Assembly: GCA_030537735.1 (NCBI GenBank)
Contig: JAUNVG010000005.1
Coordinates: forward strand, 67,555-131,554
Direction: 5' to 3'
Length of the DNA: 64,000 bases
From: Actinomycetaceae bacterium
GTDB lineage: Bacteria > Actinomycetota > Actinomycetes > Actinomycetales > Actinomycetaceae
Shown here: in pieces, positions 8,908 to 18,128 of the stretch
Layout: every line of letters begins with the position of its first letter
How positions within the stretch are numbered: the first letter of the stretch is position 1
Program-made: the position numbers and the translations under genes
Notes under the pieces: model-generated
Told to the model about the DNA's origin: nothing
Seen by the model: the letters and a program-made list of their open reading frames with translations, nothing else
Database searches by the model: none

Positions 8908-8991
8908 CCCCAACTGCAAAACCGCAGGGAAGTAACCCGAACTGCGCACAGGCAGGAAGGAAGCCCGAATTGCAAAGACCGCAAGAGGGCA
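8908..8991 (+). repeat. Three 28-bp imperfect tandem repeats, each able to form a mini-hairpin
   Basis: Between the permease and binding-protein genes, three units repeat with a period of exactly 28 bases. Each contains inverted tetramers: CTGC...GCAG at 8914-8927, CTGC...GCAG at 8942-8955, and TTGC...GCAA at 8970-8984. The third keeps pairing through a paired C-to-T and G-to-A change. A 28-base period is not a coding period. The rest of the 230-base gap shows nothing clear except the chvE leader with AAAGAGAG before its ATG. Confidence 0.6.
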
Positions 8992-9107
8992 GCCGCGACA
9001 GTGAACCTTGGGAAGATCTAAGGCCGCTTTCGACAATAACTAAATAGGAAAAATCCCGTCCCCCCGCGCCCACAGGGCGTAGCGGACATCAACAGAAAGA
9101 GAGAACC

Positions 9108-10232
9108 ATGTTCAGCATCCGCAAAGCCGCGGCTATGGGCGCAATCGCCGCAGTCGCACTGGGCGCAACCGCCTGTGGAGCGCGCGACACCTCCGGAGGA
9201 ACCGACTCGTCCTCGACCGCCGCAGGATCCGACAAGCAAGTATCCATCGGTATTGCCATGCCGCAGAAAACCTCCCAAAACTGGGTGGAAGCGGAAAAAC
9301 TGTTCATCCAAAAGTGCGAAGAGATCAACGCTAACTGCGATATCCAGTTCGCCAACGGCGGTGTGTCCGAACAGCAAAACCAGATTGGTGCAATGATCAC
9401 CAAGGGCGTAGACGTGCTACTAATCGGCGCGATTGACGGCTCGCAGCTGGGCTCCCAACTTGACCAGGCGCGCGCCGCCGGCATCAAGATCGTGGCCTAC
9501 GACCGCCTGCTGACCAACACCAAGAACATCGACTACTACATTGCTTACGACAACTTCCACGTCGGTGAACTCCAAGGCCAAGCACTGCTCGACGGCCTCG
9601 GTAAAGAAAAGGGCTCCGGACCGTACAAGATCGAGGTCTTCGGTGGCTCCCCTGACGACTCCAACTCCCTGAAGTTCTTCAACGGCGCCATGAGCGTGCT
9701 CCAGCCCAAGATTGACGACGGCACCTTGGTAGTAGGCTCCGGACAGAGCGAATACTCCCAGGCCGCCACCCAAGGGTGGGACCCGAAGAACGCACAGACC
9801 CGCATGGACTCCCTGCTGGCATCGACCTACCCCGGCACCGAAGCCCCCGACGGCGTGCTCTCCCCCAACGACACCCTGGCTCGCGCCATCCTCACCTCCA
9901 TTGGTGACAAGCGCGAACGCCCGGTAGTTACCGGACAGGACTCCGAAGACGAATCCGTGACCCTGGTAGCCAAGGGTGAACAGTACTCCACCATCTTCAA
10001 AGACACCCGTTACCTGGTGGAACAATCCGTCAAACTGGCCGAGCAGCTAGCTAAGGGCGAGGAACCGAACCTGGGCGATGTGAAGCTGGATGACAAGCAG
10101 TACGAATCCATGGAAGGCAACCCGGTTAAGTCCTACCTGCTCAGCCCGGTGATTGTCACCAAGGACAACGCCGCTGAGGTTTACAAGGACGACGAACTGC
10201 GCGCCAAGCTGGTAGCTGACGCCACCAAGTAA
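9108..10232 (+). CDS. chvE: Sugar ABC transporter substrate-binding lipoprotein (ChvE/XylF type)
   Basis: 374-residue periplasmic-binding-protein-like lipoprotein. A signal peptide with a hydrophobic run ends at GATAC, where Cys would be lipidated, followed by a Ser/Gly-rich linker. The mature domain begins VSIGIAMPQKTSQNWV and includes GAIDGSQL, AYDRLL, GGSPDDSNS and GVLSPNDTLARAI, matching multiple-monosaccharide binding proteins of the ChvE/MmsE type. It is last in the operon, 232 bases after the permease, an unusual position because the binding protein is more often first. The intervening repeats may adjust its expression. Confidence 0.92.
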   Translation: MFSIRKAAAMGAIAAVALGATACGARDTSGGTDSSSTAAGSDKQVSIGIAMPQKTSQNWVEAEKLFIQKCEEINANCDIQFANGGVSEQQNQIGAMITKGVDVLLIGAIDGSQLGSQLDQARAAGIKIVAYDRLLTNTKNIDYYIAYDNFHVGELQGQALLDGLGKEKGSGPYKIEVFGGSPDDSNSLKFFNGAMSVLQPKIDDGTLVVGSGQSEYSQAATQGWDPKNAQTRMDSLLASTYPGTEAPDGVLSPNDTLARAILTSIGDKRERPVVTGQDSEDESVTLVAKGEQYSTIFKDTRYLVEQSVKLAEQLAKGEEPNLGDVKLDDKQYESMEGNPVKSYLLSPVIVTKDNAAEVYKDDELRAKLVADATK

Positions 10233-10253
10233 GGTCGCCTTCGTTGAAGGTGT

Positions 10254-10294
10254 AAGACTGCGGCCAGTGCTTGGCGGCACTGGCCGCAAGTCTT
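10254..10294 (+). terminator. Hairpin terminator after chvE
   Basis: AAGACTGCGGCCAGTGC and GCACTGGCCGCAAGTCTT pair with a single bulge around a 6-base loop, starting 21 bases after the chvE stop. Strong stem, no long T-run. Confidence 0.75.
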
Positions 10295-10345
10295 AACAAC
10301 ACTTGCGCTCACGTTCCTCCTCTTCCTTTCGACCGAGCGCATCCT

Positions 10346-10373
10346 GCCCCCGCTGCTTTTTAGCAGCGGGGGC
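10346..10373 (+). terminator. Second, perfect GC-rich hairpin after chvE
   Basis: GCCCCCGCTGC and GCAGCGGGGGC form a perfect 11-bp stem around a T-rich loop. It stands about 50 bases after the first hairpin and would isolate the operon from the next gene. Confidence 0.7.
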
Positions 10374-10502
10374 TAAACACAGCCAGTGGGGCGCGGGCGA
10401 AAGTGCGCAGGTGGCGAACGCGAGTGGCACAGTGCCAAGGCGGGTGAGGCATGGCACTTCTAGGAACACACCAGCAGATAGTTGAACGGTTAAAATGATG
10501 TG

Positions 10503-11447
10503 ATGAACTTAGACGTCGATATTTCATTCGGAGAAGACCTGGTGCTCTCCCCGGAGGAATTCCGTCTAGCTGCCGGAATTGACAGGCTTGCCGACCTACG
10601 TGACCGGCACGTTCGCGAACTACCTAGCTTCGGGGAACTCGAAAAGCGCGACCACCGTCGCTACCTGATGTCCACCCTGCGTGACTCGTTGCGAAAACGC
10701 GAAAGACTGTGGCTCATTCCCTTCACCGCCCAAGACCTAGAAGAATGGCAACAATGGCTACCTGCCGAAATCTTCAAAACCGTCGGGCCGGAGCAAGAAT
10801 ACGAAGGTGAGAAAGTCACGCCTATGGGGATAGCGCCCATAGACATTGCCCAAGCGCTGGCCGACAGAGCCAACGCCGACGATGTGGACTTCCTGCGCAC
10901 CGGACTGCGAGAGATCGACGGCCTCGTGGTGCCTACCCGCCTTTACCGTAAACTCATCGCCGTGGGGGTTTCGGTTACCCCACGAACCCGGCTCATGCGT
11001 TGGCTCACCAACCCCCGGGTGCTGGCTTACATCGTGGTATTCGTCTACTCCGCCCTACGGGCACTACCGGTTACATTCGTGAAAGAATTCCACGGTTCCA
11101 TCCTGCTGCTATGGACCATTGACCTGGTGACCGCTATTCCCTACACCTGGGGTGTCATAGCGATGGTCACCGCACCGCGGTTCAAAATGCGCCTAGTGGG
11201 ATTGGTAGTCACAGTTGTGACCTTCATGCTTCCCTACATTTATTTCGGGCTAAACGGGCGCGACTACCCCGACCACATTCTTTTCATAATCGGCTGCCTC
11301 ATCGCCGGAACCTTCGTGCTAGAAGGGTACAAGATGTGGCTCGACCGCCGGGTGCGTACCTCACTGCTGTGGCGGCGCCGCCCGCAAGCACGCTTGAGGA
11401 AAGCCATCCTGCGACACCAGCAACGCTGGCAACGCCGGGTGCGCTAG
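10503..11447 (+). CDS. Unknown membrane protein with cytosolic N-terminal region and four C-terminal TM segments
   Basis: 314 residues; I do not recognise the family. The first about 175 residues are charged and mainly helical (for example ADLRDRHVRELPSFGELEKRD). Then come four hydrophobic segments (near ARVLAYIVVFVYS-type, ILLLWTIDLVTAI, LVGLVVTVVTFMLPYI and ILFIIGCLIAGTFVL) and a very basic tail rich in Arg. No catalytic motif is visible. GTG at 10500 or ATG at 10503 could start it; neither has a ribosome site, but TAAAAT six bases before the ATG would suit a leaderless transcript. It converges on the phosphatidylcholine synthase gene with 16 bases between stops. Confidence 0.7.
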   Translation: MNLDVDISFGEDLVLSPEEFRLAAGIDRLADLRDRHVRELPSFGELEKRDHRRYLMSTLRDSLRKRERLWLIPFTAQDLEEWQQWLPAEIFKTVGPEQEYEGEKVTPMGIAPIDIAQALADRANADDVDFLRTGLREIDGLVVPTRLYRKLIAVGVSVTPRTRLMRWLTNPRVLAYIVVFVYSALRALPVTFVKEFHGSILLLWTIDLVTAIPYTWGVIAMVTAPRFKMRLVGLVVTVVTFMLPYIYFGLNGRDYPDHILFIIGCLIAGTFVLEGYKMWLDRRVRTSLLWRRRPQARLRKAILRHQQRWQRRVR

Positions 11448-11463
11448 GGGCGCAAAACGCTGG

Positions 11464-12246
11464 CTAGTTAGAAGACTTAGCTGCCTTGCGGGCGATCTGC
11501 CGGTCACGTAAAGCCCGCGCCGGACCCAGGATCGTGCGCTGGGCCGAAGCCACCAGCAACCACACGCCAGAGATCCACCAAACCACAACCAGTAAGGTTG
11601 GGGAACCCGGATAGGCGTAAACCCACCAAGCGGTAGCTACCACCCAGGCAATAGCGGCGCTAGCATTAGCCCAACGCAGATGCTCCACTCGGAACGGGTG
11701 AACCCACTTCCACGGAACCACTGCCAAGATCGTGAAGGTAACTACCACCAGCCAGTTCACCACTACGCCAGTGCCGAAAAGCCACAAAGTAACCGCCACT
11801 ACGTTCCACGCCGCGGGGAAACCCACGAAGTACCAGTCAGAGGACTTCATCTTCGTATTGGCATAGCAGAACATCGATGAAACCATCGCCATGACCGCCG
11901 CCAACAGCGGCAAGAAATAACCCGGGCCAAGAGGCAGGTAATGCATCATGAACAGCGCCGGCACCAAGGTCCAGGTCATGTAGTCGACCACGTTATCCAT
12001 CATCACGCCACTGAACCAGGGCACCACCTCGGTGACCTTCGCTTTACGAGCCAACGGCCCGTCAATGGCGTCCACCACCATGGAGACACCTAGCCAAAGC
12101 CACATCAGTTTGATGTCGCCGCGCATTAGCGCCTCGGCTGCCAGGATTAGCCACAGCAATCCAGACATGGTGAAAGCATGGACAGCCCAAACAGCAATGT
12201 AGCGGGAAGTACTCCACTGGGAGGGGGTGGCTTCGGCGGTGGTCAC
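11464..12246 (-). CDS. pcs: Phosphatidylcholine synthase (CDP-diacylglycerol:choline transferase)
   Basis: 260-residue integral membrane CDP-alcohol phosphatidyltransferase. The signature is VDAIDGPLARKAKVTE followed by GVMMDNVVDYMTW, that is DGX2AR with two later Asp residues in the GX3DX3D arrangement. The longer spacing between the two halves is typical of Pcs rather than PgsA or PssA. About eight hydrophobic segments. Pcs condenses CDP-diacylglycerol with choline directly, so the cell would depend on exogenous choline; no choline transporter is visible here. GTG start with AAGGAG 6 bases before it. It stands alone between convergent and upstream genes. Confidence 0.85.
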   Translation of the reverse strand: MTTAEATPSQWSTSRYIAVWAVHAFTMSGLLWLILAAEALMRGDIKLMWLWLGVSMVVDAIDGPLARKAKVTEVVPWFSGVMMDNVVDYMTWTLVPALFMMHYLPLGPGYFLPLLAAVMAMVSSMFCYANTKMKSSDWYFVGFPAAWNVVAVTLWLFGTGVVVNWLVVVTFTILAVVPWKWVHPFRVEHLRWANASAAIAWVVATAWWVYAYPGSPTLLVVVWWISGVWLLVASAQRTILGPARALRDRQIARKAAKSSN

Positions 12247-12358
12247 TAATGACTCCTTGCATAGGATAAAGGTTCAGTAACAGCATAAAGCGACAAACCC
12301 CGAAAAAATAGCTCCACTCGCTGCCAGTGACCAAAATCCAGTTATGCTGACGTAAAAA

Positions 12359-12402
12359 CTTCCCCCAGGCTGACTTGTCAAGACAGGTGAACCTGGGGGA
12401 AG
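12359..12402 (-). terminator. Intrinsic terminator of the malic enzyme gene
   Basis: CTTCCCCCAGG and CCTGGGGGAAG form a perfect 11-bp stem. Read on the minus strand it is followed by TTTTTA, a proper T-run, and lies 40 bases after the malic enzyme stop. Confidence 0.85.
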
Positions 12403-12442
12403 AACTAAGCCGGCGAGTGCGCCAGACAGGAACGGAAGAAAA

Positions 12443-13870
12443 CTAGGCTCCCTCGGTGTGTTCCTGCAACGGAATCTCATGCTTGGGAAGGTCCGTGGCC
12501 GCGGGTTTGACCGCTACCTTCACCGCGCGGGTAACTCGCTCATCGAAAACGCCGGGAATAATGTAGTGAGGCGACAACTCGTCCTCGGAAATAACCGACG
12601 CAATCGCCAACGCGGTTACGCGCAGCAGCTCCGTAGTGATGGTCTTAACCCGCGCATCCAACACGCCGCGGAACAGGCCGGGGAACGCCAACACGTTGTT
12701 GATCTGGTTGGGGAAATCCGAACGCCCAGTGGCGACAATGTCGGCGTACTCGCTGGCGCCAATCGGGTCAACTTCCGGAGTGGGGTTAGCCAAAGCGAAA
12801 ACAATCGCCCGCTCATTCATCTGCGCTAAGTCCTCCGGCTGCAAGATGTCCCCATGCGAAACTCCGATGAACACGTCAGCGTCCTTCAAACCAGACTTCA
12901 GGTCGCCATGCACCAGGCGCGGGTTCGTCATTTCCGCCAGCTCCCGGCGCGCCGGGTTCATACCTTCGACGTCGTCGGCAGCCAACGCCCCATTGCGGCC
13001 GTAGCCAACAATGTCGCGCGCACCCTGAGCCAGTAAGAGCTTAATGATGGCGGTGCCGGCCGCGCCCACACCCGAAACCACGATGCGAACGTCCTCGATC
13101 TTCTTATCAACCACTTTCAAAGCGTTGATTAGCGCAGCCAACACCACAATCGCAGTGCCGTGCTGATCGTCGTGGAAGACGGGGATGTCTAACTCCTCGC
13201 GCAGGCGCGCTTCAATCTCGAAACAACGCGGAGCGGAGATGTCTTCTAAGTTAATCCCACCGTAACCGGGGGCAATGGCCTTGATGATGGAAATAATTTC
13301 CTCAGTGTCCTTGGTGTTTAGAACCACCGGCCAAGCATCTACGCCACCGAACTGCTTAAACAGTACCGCTTTACCTTCCATTACCGGCAAGGCAGCTTCC
13401 GGACCGATATCTCCCAGGCCGAGCACCGCGGTGCCGTCGGTAACCACGGCCACGGTGTTGGCGCGCATCGTCAAGAAGTGCGACTTCATGGGAGCGTCGT
13501 GGATGGAGGTACATACCCGCGCCACGCCCGGGGTGTAAACGCGCGAGAGGTCGGCGCGGTTGTGGATCGGGGTCTTCGGCGTAACCGATAGTTTGCCGCC
13601 GATGTGAGCCAGGAAGGTGGCGTCAGAAATGGAGGAGACGGAAACGCCTTCCATATTGGTAAGTAGTTGGGCGATTTCGCGGCGGTGCGCGGAGTCGCGG
13701 GTGTTACAGGTAATGTCAAGAACCATGTCGCCGCGATCGGAATCGGCGACGTCCATACCTGTAATGGCGGCCCCGGTGTCAGCAATCAAGTCAACGATGT
13801 TGGAGATGCGGACGTCAGTGCCTTTGATTTTTACTCGGTAGGAGGCGGTGTAGGACGGTGAAACTCTCAT
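12443..13870 (-). CDS. NAD(P)-dependent malic enzyme with N-terminal ACT domain
   Basis: 475 residues. Decarboxylates malate to pyruvate. Residues 1-80 form an ACT-like domain ([19 protein letters not shown], then [13 protein letters not shown]), likely an amino-acid or ligand sensor. The catalytic part has YTPGVARVC, the Lys in [11 protein letters not shown], metal-ligand segment [25 protein letters not shown], and the nucleotide fold [12 protein letters not shown] chose the ATG before [10 protein letters not shown] (GAGGGA upstream) over the longer frame. It is divergent from a dicarboxylate transporter, so the pair would take up and oxidise malate. Cofactor preference cannot be told. Confidence 0.93.
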   Translation of the reverse strand: MRVSPSYTASYRVKIKGTDVRISNIVDLIADTGAAITGMDVADSDRGDMVLDITCNTRDSAHRREIAQLLTNMEGVSVSSISDATFLAHIGGKLSVTPKTPIHNRADLSRVYTPGVARVCTSIHDAPMKSHFLTMRANTVAVVTDGTAVLGLGDIGPEAALPVMEGKAVLFKQFGGVDAWPVVLNTKDTEEIISIIKAIAPGYGGINLEDISAPRCFEIEARLREELDIPVFHDDQHGTAIVVLAALINALKVVDKKIEDVRIVVSGVGAAGTAIIKLLLAQGARDIVGYGRNGALAADDVEGMNPARRELAEMTNPRLVHGDLKSGLKDADVFIGVSHGDILQPEDLAQMNERAIVFALANPTPEVDPIGASEYADIVATGRSDFPNQINNVLAFPGLFRGVLDARVKTITTELLRVTALAIASVISEDELSPHYIIPGVFDERVTRAVKVAVKPAATDLPKHEIPLQEHTEGA

Positions 13871-14071
13871 TAATTCCCTCGATTCGGACCGTGTCCCTTC
13901 TATCCTAAGGCATAGCACTTTAGACCCAGCATGTGAGCTGTACCTCACGGTAAAATCGACAAGGGTGTAAATCGCGACAAAGTAGCCGCTGACACGCAGT
14001 GAGCACCCAACCTAAAAGAATCACTGAACATAAGTTCTGTTTTAAGATCTGACAACAAGGAACCGCTACCT

Positions 14072-15535
14072 ATGGCATCGCCTTCTGACCGCCGCGCCGC
14101 CCGCCCTCGGGTTAAAACCCCCACCAAACGCAACCGCGGATCGAAAGCCCTGCAGCATCCCGCTCCCACTAAACTGCAACGTTTCGGACAGATCGCGGCA
14201 GTAATCGGATTCATCCTCCCGCTGGTGATGGACGTCCCCGGCCTGGACGCCACCGGCGAACGCATGCTGGGAATCTTCCTGGCCGCCATCATGCTGTGGG
14301 TGACGGAAGCGATCCCGCTGTCAGCCACCGCAGTGCTGGTGATTATGGCAGAGGTGCTACTGATATCAGACCAGGCGATACTGCCGGTAGCCGAAGAAGC
14401 CCCGAAGTCCTCCCAGTTCTTCGCCGCGTTAGCTAACCCGGTGATTATCTTGTTCCTGGGTGGTTTCATGCTGGCCGATGGTGCCGCCAAATATAAGGTC
14501 GACCGCGCCTTGGCGGCGGTCATGCTTAAACCGTTCCTGTCCTCCCCGCGCATGACTTTAATGGGCGTGATGCTTATTACCGCGGTGCTGTCCATGTTCA
14601 TGTCCAACACCGCCACCACCGCCACCATGTTCGCAGTGTTCATGCCGGTGCTGCTGCAGCTGCCGGCAGGTAAAGCCCGCACCGGTTTAGCACTGGCAAT
14701 CCCCATCGCCGCCAACGTCGGAGGTATCGGAACCCCGGTGGGAACCCCACCCAACGCCATCGCCCTTGGCGCCCTGCAGCAAGCGGGCATCCACATTTCG
14801 TTCATTTCCTGGATGATCCTGGCGGTGCCGCTGATGGTGATTGTGCTTGCCATCGCCTGGCTATTCTTGGCATTCCGCTACATACCTTCGGACTTAAAAC
14901 TGGATATCGACTTGTCCGCCACCTTCCAAAAGGGACGCAACCCCATCATTTTCTACATCGTCGGTGGCATCACCATCGCCTTGTGGATGACGGAACCGCT
15001 GCACGGAATCTCTTCCAACACCGTGGGATTCATCCCGGTGGTGCTGCTAATGGTCACCCAGGTGATGAGTGGGGAAGACCTCAAAGCCCTGGACTGGCCG
15101 GTGCTGTGGCTGGTGGCAGGCGGTATCGCCCTGGGTATCGGAGTGGGAACCTCCGGCCTGGATGCGTGGCTGATTAACTCCATTGACTGGACGGCAGTGC
15201 CGGTGGCGCTGCTGCTGCTGGTGCTGGCAGGGATTGGTTTTGGCATGTCGAACGTTATCTCCCACTCCGCCGCCGCTAACCTGCTTATCCCCCTGGGGAT
15301 GGGACTGGGTGCCTCGCTGGCGGCCGGCCCAGCCGAAATCGCGGTGGTGCTGGCCCTGGGGTGCTCCTTGGGTATGTGCCTGCCTATCTCCACCCCGCCC
15401 AACGCCATCGCCTACTCCACCGGGGAGATCAGCACCGGGGAAATGGTTAAATCCGGCGTGGTTGTCGGGGTCGCTGGCGTGATCTTGCTGGCGTTCATTA
15501 TGCCGTTCATGTGGCACGCCTTGGGACTGTTCTAA
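14072..15535 (+). CDS. DASS-family (SLC13) sodium/dicarboxylate symporter
   Basis: 487 residues, about 11-12 transmembrane segments. Divalent anion:Na+ symporter features are plain: WVTEAIPLSATAVLVI, the first SNT site (FMSNTATTATMF), GTPVGTPPNAIALG, and near the end a second NVISHSAAANLLIPLG plus ISTPPNAIAYSTG. The first 45 residues are basic and cytosolic. It is divergent from malic enzyme across about 200 bases, and its stop abuts the start of a histidine kinase gene (TAAATG), so transport, sensing and catabolism of C4-dicarboxylates are linked. Malate as substrate is inference from context. Confidence 0.9.
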   Translation: MASPSDRRAARPRVKTPTKRNRGSKALQHPAPTKLQRFGQIAAVIGFILPLVMDVPGLDATGERMLGIFLAAIMLWVTEAIPLSATAVLVIMAEVLLISDQAILPVAEEAPKSSQFFAALANPVIILFLGGFMLADGAAKYKVDRALAAVMLKPFLSSPRMTLMGVMLITAVLSMFMSNTATTATMFAVFMPVLLQLPAGKARTGLALAIPIAANVGGIGTPVGTPPNAIALGALQQAGIHISFISWMILAVPLMVIVLAIAWLFLAFRYIPSDLKLDIDLSATFQKGRNPIIFYIVGGITIALWMTEPLHGISSNTVGFIPVVLLMVTQVMSGEDLKALDWPVLWLVAGGIALGIGVGTSGLDAWLINSIDWTAVPVALLLLVLAGIGFGMSNVISHSAAANLLIPLGMGLGASLAAGPAEIAVVLALGCSLGMCLPISTPPNAIAYSTGEISTGEMVKSGVVVGVAGVILLAFIMPFMWHALGLF

Positions 15536-17560
15536 ATGGGAGCACCGCCACTGCACGTCCTCGTCATCGGAGGGCACGAAGACGACTATGTATTCACAGC
15601 TGCCGAGCAGCTTCGTGAAGGTTTAGAACAGATCACGGTGGTCGAATCTGTGGGGCTTCCCGACCTGTGCGAAGAGGACGAATGCGCCGTTCCCGTGGTA
15701 GTGATGTCCCCGCACGTGGGGCGGGTAGATGAAGTCATGCAAAGGCTACGCACAGTGGCCTCCCTGCGGCGAGCGGGCCTGGTGCTTCTTACTGACCAAA
15801 CTGTGCACGACGATTTAGCGCAAGCAGTTGACAGTGGGGTGCTTAAATCCGTGGTGGCGGTGCCATGGACACCGCCGTCACTGATCGAACAGGTCAACGC
15901 GGTAGTGCAACGCTGGCTGCAAAAGTGGTATCCGGAAGCGGAACTAACCCACACGCTTGCGGGGATGGAACCCGACGGCGGGGTGCGCGGCGGGGACCTG
16001 CTTTACGGGTTGGACAGCCCGCGCGAACACGTCCAGCGCGTGCTGTTGGAAGGGATTGAAAAACACCTGGGGCCGCGCCCGCGCATGGTGGTGCCTGCCG
16101 GGGTGAACCTGACCCGCCAAAACGAGCGGGTCGATGCGGTCTACCTGGTGCTTCGCGGCTCGGTGGCGCTGCGGCGCTCGTCCCACTTCGGTGACGTATT
16201 ACTGCACCACGCCACCTCCGGTCCACTGATCGGTTTAGTTTCCATGGCGCGCCAGCAGCGTGCGCTTTTTACCTCCACCACCACCACGGAAGTGGAAATG
16301 GTGCGCCTGTCGTGGGAACAGTTGGAATACGTTCTAACTAAGAGCCCCGATACTTCCGCTAACCTGGCGGTGGTGGCGATCCAAGCTTTGACTTCGCGTC
16401 TGGTGCGCGCCGAATACCTGCACGTGGAAAAGAACGAGCTGGCCGAACAACTAGAACTAGAGCGTGAGCGTTTGACGCAGACCTTGGAAGAACTCACCGC
16501 CACGCGCGCCCAGCTGGTGGAGCAAACGAAGTACGCCATGTTGGGTGAGTTATCGGCAGGAATCGCCCATGAGCTCAACAACCCGGTGGCGGCCCTGCAG
16601 CGCGCGACCCAGCAGATAGGTGATGAGCTGGACACCTTGTTGCACGCGATCCCGGAGCTGGAGGACGCAGCTGGGGTGATGGAGCGTACCCGTAATGTGG
16701 AGGCTCGCTCCACCGCGCAGGAACGTGAGCTGGTGCGTCAGGTGATGGAGCTGACGGGGGACCGGCAGGTGGCGAAGCAGCTTGTGGGGGCGGAGTTAAC
16801 CGACCCGGTGCAGGTGAAGGCGCTGTTGCGTAAAGAGAAGTCGCACAGGCGTTTGCATCGGCGCGGTAAGCTTTCACCCATTAGCGTGGTTGAAGCTGCC
16901 GCTCATATTGGTAAGGCGGTGCGTAACTCCACGGTGGCGGCCAGGCGGATTACCGACCTGGTGGCGTCGCTGCGGGCGTATGCGCGCCCCGACAGTGAAC
17001 CGTCGGTGGATGTGGACGTGCACGCCGGTATCGAGGACGTGTTGCGCCTTACTTCCCACCGGCTGCGGGGAGTTGAGATTGAGCGCGAGTATGAGGATAT
17101 CGCGCGGATTCGTGCTTACCCGACGCGTTTGGAGCAGGTGTGGACGAACCTGCTGGTGAATGCGCGTGAAGCGTTTGAAGATGAAGACGATGCGTTAGAA
17201 GAGGGCCAGTTGCCGGCGCGGGGAGAGGCGCCGGCGCGGCTGCGTATCGTTACCTGCCAGCCAGATGAGGAATGGGTGCAGGTTAGTATTTGCGACAATG
17301 GCCCAGGTATTCCCCAGCATTTGCGGGAGCGTATTTTGGAACCGCACTTCACCACTAAAGGTGGGCAGGTGCGTTTTGGTTTGGGCATGGGGATGTCGAT
17401 TACTTCTTCTATCGTGGATGACCACGATGGGGAAATGGTGATTGATTCGGCCCCGGGTAGTACGGTTATTACTGTGCGTCTGCCTGTGCGTGGGCCTAGC
17501 GAACAAACCCTGTTAGATGAGTCTTCCCCCACCCCTATAGATGAGGAGAATCAGCAATGA
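15536..17560 (+). CDS. Histidine kinase with pseudo-receiver and cyclic-nucleotide-binding-like sensor domains
   Basis: 674 residues, no transmembrane segment. Residues 1-125 resemble a receiver fold but lack the phospho-Asp (VVVMSPHVG) and the conserved Lys (VPW where KPW is expected). Residues about 160-300 look like a cNMP-binding fold (GSVALRRSSHFGDVLLH). A coiled coil (about 295-330) leads to the H-box GELSAGIAHELNNP with His345. The ATPase part has LEQVWTNLLVNAREAF, DNGPGIP and FGLGMGMSIT. An insertion of about 70 residues after the H-box is unassigned. It starts directly at the stop of the dicarboxylate symporter and overlaps the response regulator by 4 bases, so the three are an operon. 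The signal must be cytosolic. Confidence 0.88.
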   Translation: MGAPPLHVLVIGGHEDDYVFTAAEQLREGLEQITVVESVGLPDLCEEDECAVPVVVMSPHVGRVDEVMQRLRTVASLRRAGLVLLTDQTVHDDLAQAVDSGVLKSVVAVPWTPPSLIEQVNAVVQRWLQKWYPEAELTHTLAGMEPDGGVRGGDLLYGLDSPREHVQRVLLEGIEKHLGPRPRMVVPAGVNLTRQNERVDAVYLVLRGSVALRRSSHFGDVLLHHATSGPLIGLVSMARQQRALFTSTTTTEVEMVRLSWEQLEYVLTKSPDTSANLAVVAIQALTSRLVRAEYLHVEKNELAEQLELERERLTQTLEELTATRAQLVEQTKYAMLGELSAGIAHELNNPVAALQRATQQIGDELDTLLHAIPELEDAAGVMERTRNVEARSTAQERELVRQVMELTGDRQVAKQLVGAELTDPVQVKALLRKEKSHRRLHRRGKLSPISVVEAAAHIGKAVRNSTVAARRITDLVASLRAYARPDSEPSVDVDVHAGIEDVLRLTSHRLRGVEIEREYEDIARIRAYPTRLEQVWTNLLVNAREAFEDEDDALEEGQLPARGEAPARLRIVTCQPDEEWVQVSICDNGPGIPQHLRERILEPHFTTKGGQVRFGLGMGMSITSSIVDDHDGEMVIDSAPGSTVITVRLPVRGPSEQTLLDESSPTPIDEENQQ

Positions 17561-18027
17561 AGCTAGCTGTGATTGTGCTTGAAGATGAGCCGGAGGTTCG
17601 TGAAGCCTTGGTGCGCGACCTGGACTCGCTGGCGGAGGTGATCCGGGTGGAGGCAGCGGACTGCGTTGATGATGCGTGGGAAGTGGTGTCGGAGATTGAC
17701 GAGGACGGTGACATCCTAGCGTTGGTCCTGGCCGATCACCGGTTGCCGGATCAGACGGGTGTAGATTTCCTGGTGGCGATGAATGATGACGATCGCACCG
17801 CGGATGCGAAGAAAGTGTTGGTAACTGGGCAGGCGGATCAGGAAGACACCATCCGGGCGCTTAACGATGCGCATTTGGATCACTATTTCGCCAAGCCGTG
17901 GGATGTGGATCGCCTGTTGGAGCAGGTGCGTAAGCAGTTGACGGATTTCGTTTTGGAGTTGGGGCTTGACCCTCTGCCGCACCTGCGGGTATTGGATCAG
18001 GTGCGGGTGATGGAGTCGCTCGCCTAA
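17557..18027 (+). CDS. Single-domain response regulator without DNA-binding output
   Basis: 156 residues with a complete receiver: acidic pair Glu9/Asp10, phospho-acceptor Asp60 (LVLADHRLPD), Thr90 (VLVTGQ) and Lys113 (YFAKPW). The FAKPWD form resembles receivers tied to non-DNA outputs. After residue 120 there is only a short helical tail, so no DNA-binding or enzymatic output domain exists. ATGA overlap with the kinase gene marks it as its partner. It may act by protein contact or pass phosphate on; the target is unknown. Confidence 0.9.
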   Translation: MKLAVIVLEDEPEVREALVRDLDSLAEVIRVEAADCVDDAWEVVSEIDEDGDILALVLADHRLPDQTGVDFLVAMNDDDRTADAKKVLVTGQADQEDTIRALNDAHLDHYFAKPWDVDRLLEQVRKQLTDFVLELGLDPLPHLRVLDQVRVMESLA

Positions 18028-18055
18028 CGAAAAGCATAAAGAAATCGCAAACGAC

Positions 18056-18084
18056 TTGACAAGTGGCGCTAAAACCGTGAAACT
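18056..18084 (+). promoter_or_regulatory. Possible promoter of the next gene
   Basis: TTGACA, a 17-base spacer and GAAACT. The -35 is perfect and the -10 poor, so the call is tentative. It lies 45 bases before the gene, after the response-regulator stop. Confidence 0.3.
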
Positions 18085-18128
18085 CAAACAAAGAGAAAGT
18101 CATGGTTTGGTAAAGTTAAGGAGTTGCG

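Noticed and set aside
8838..9047. 69-residue frame across the gguB-chvE gap
   Set aside because: Repeats inside have a 28-base period, which is not compatible with coding, and it starts within the permease gene.
13945..14853. 302-residue open frame on the minus strand
   Set aside because: Antisense to the dicarboxylate symporter, Met/Ser/Thr-rich composition typical of shadow frames.
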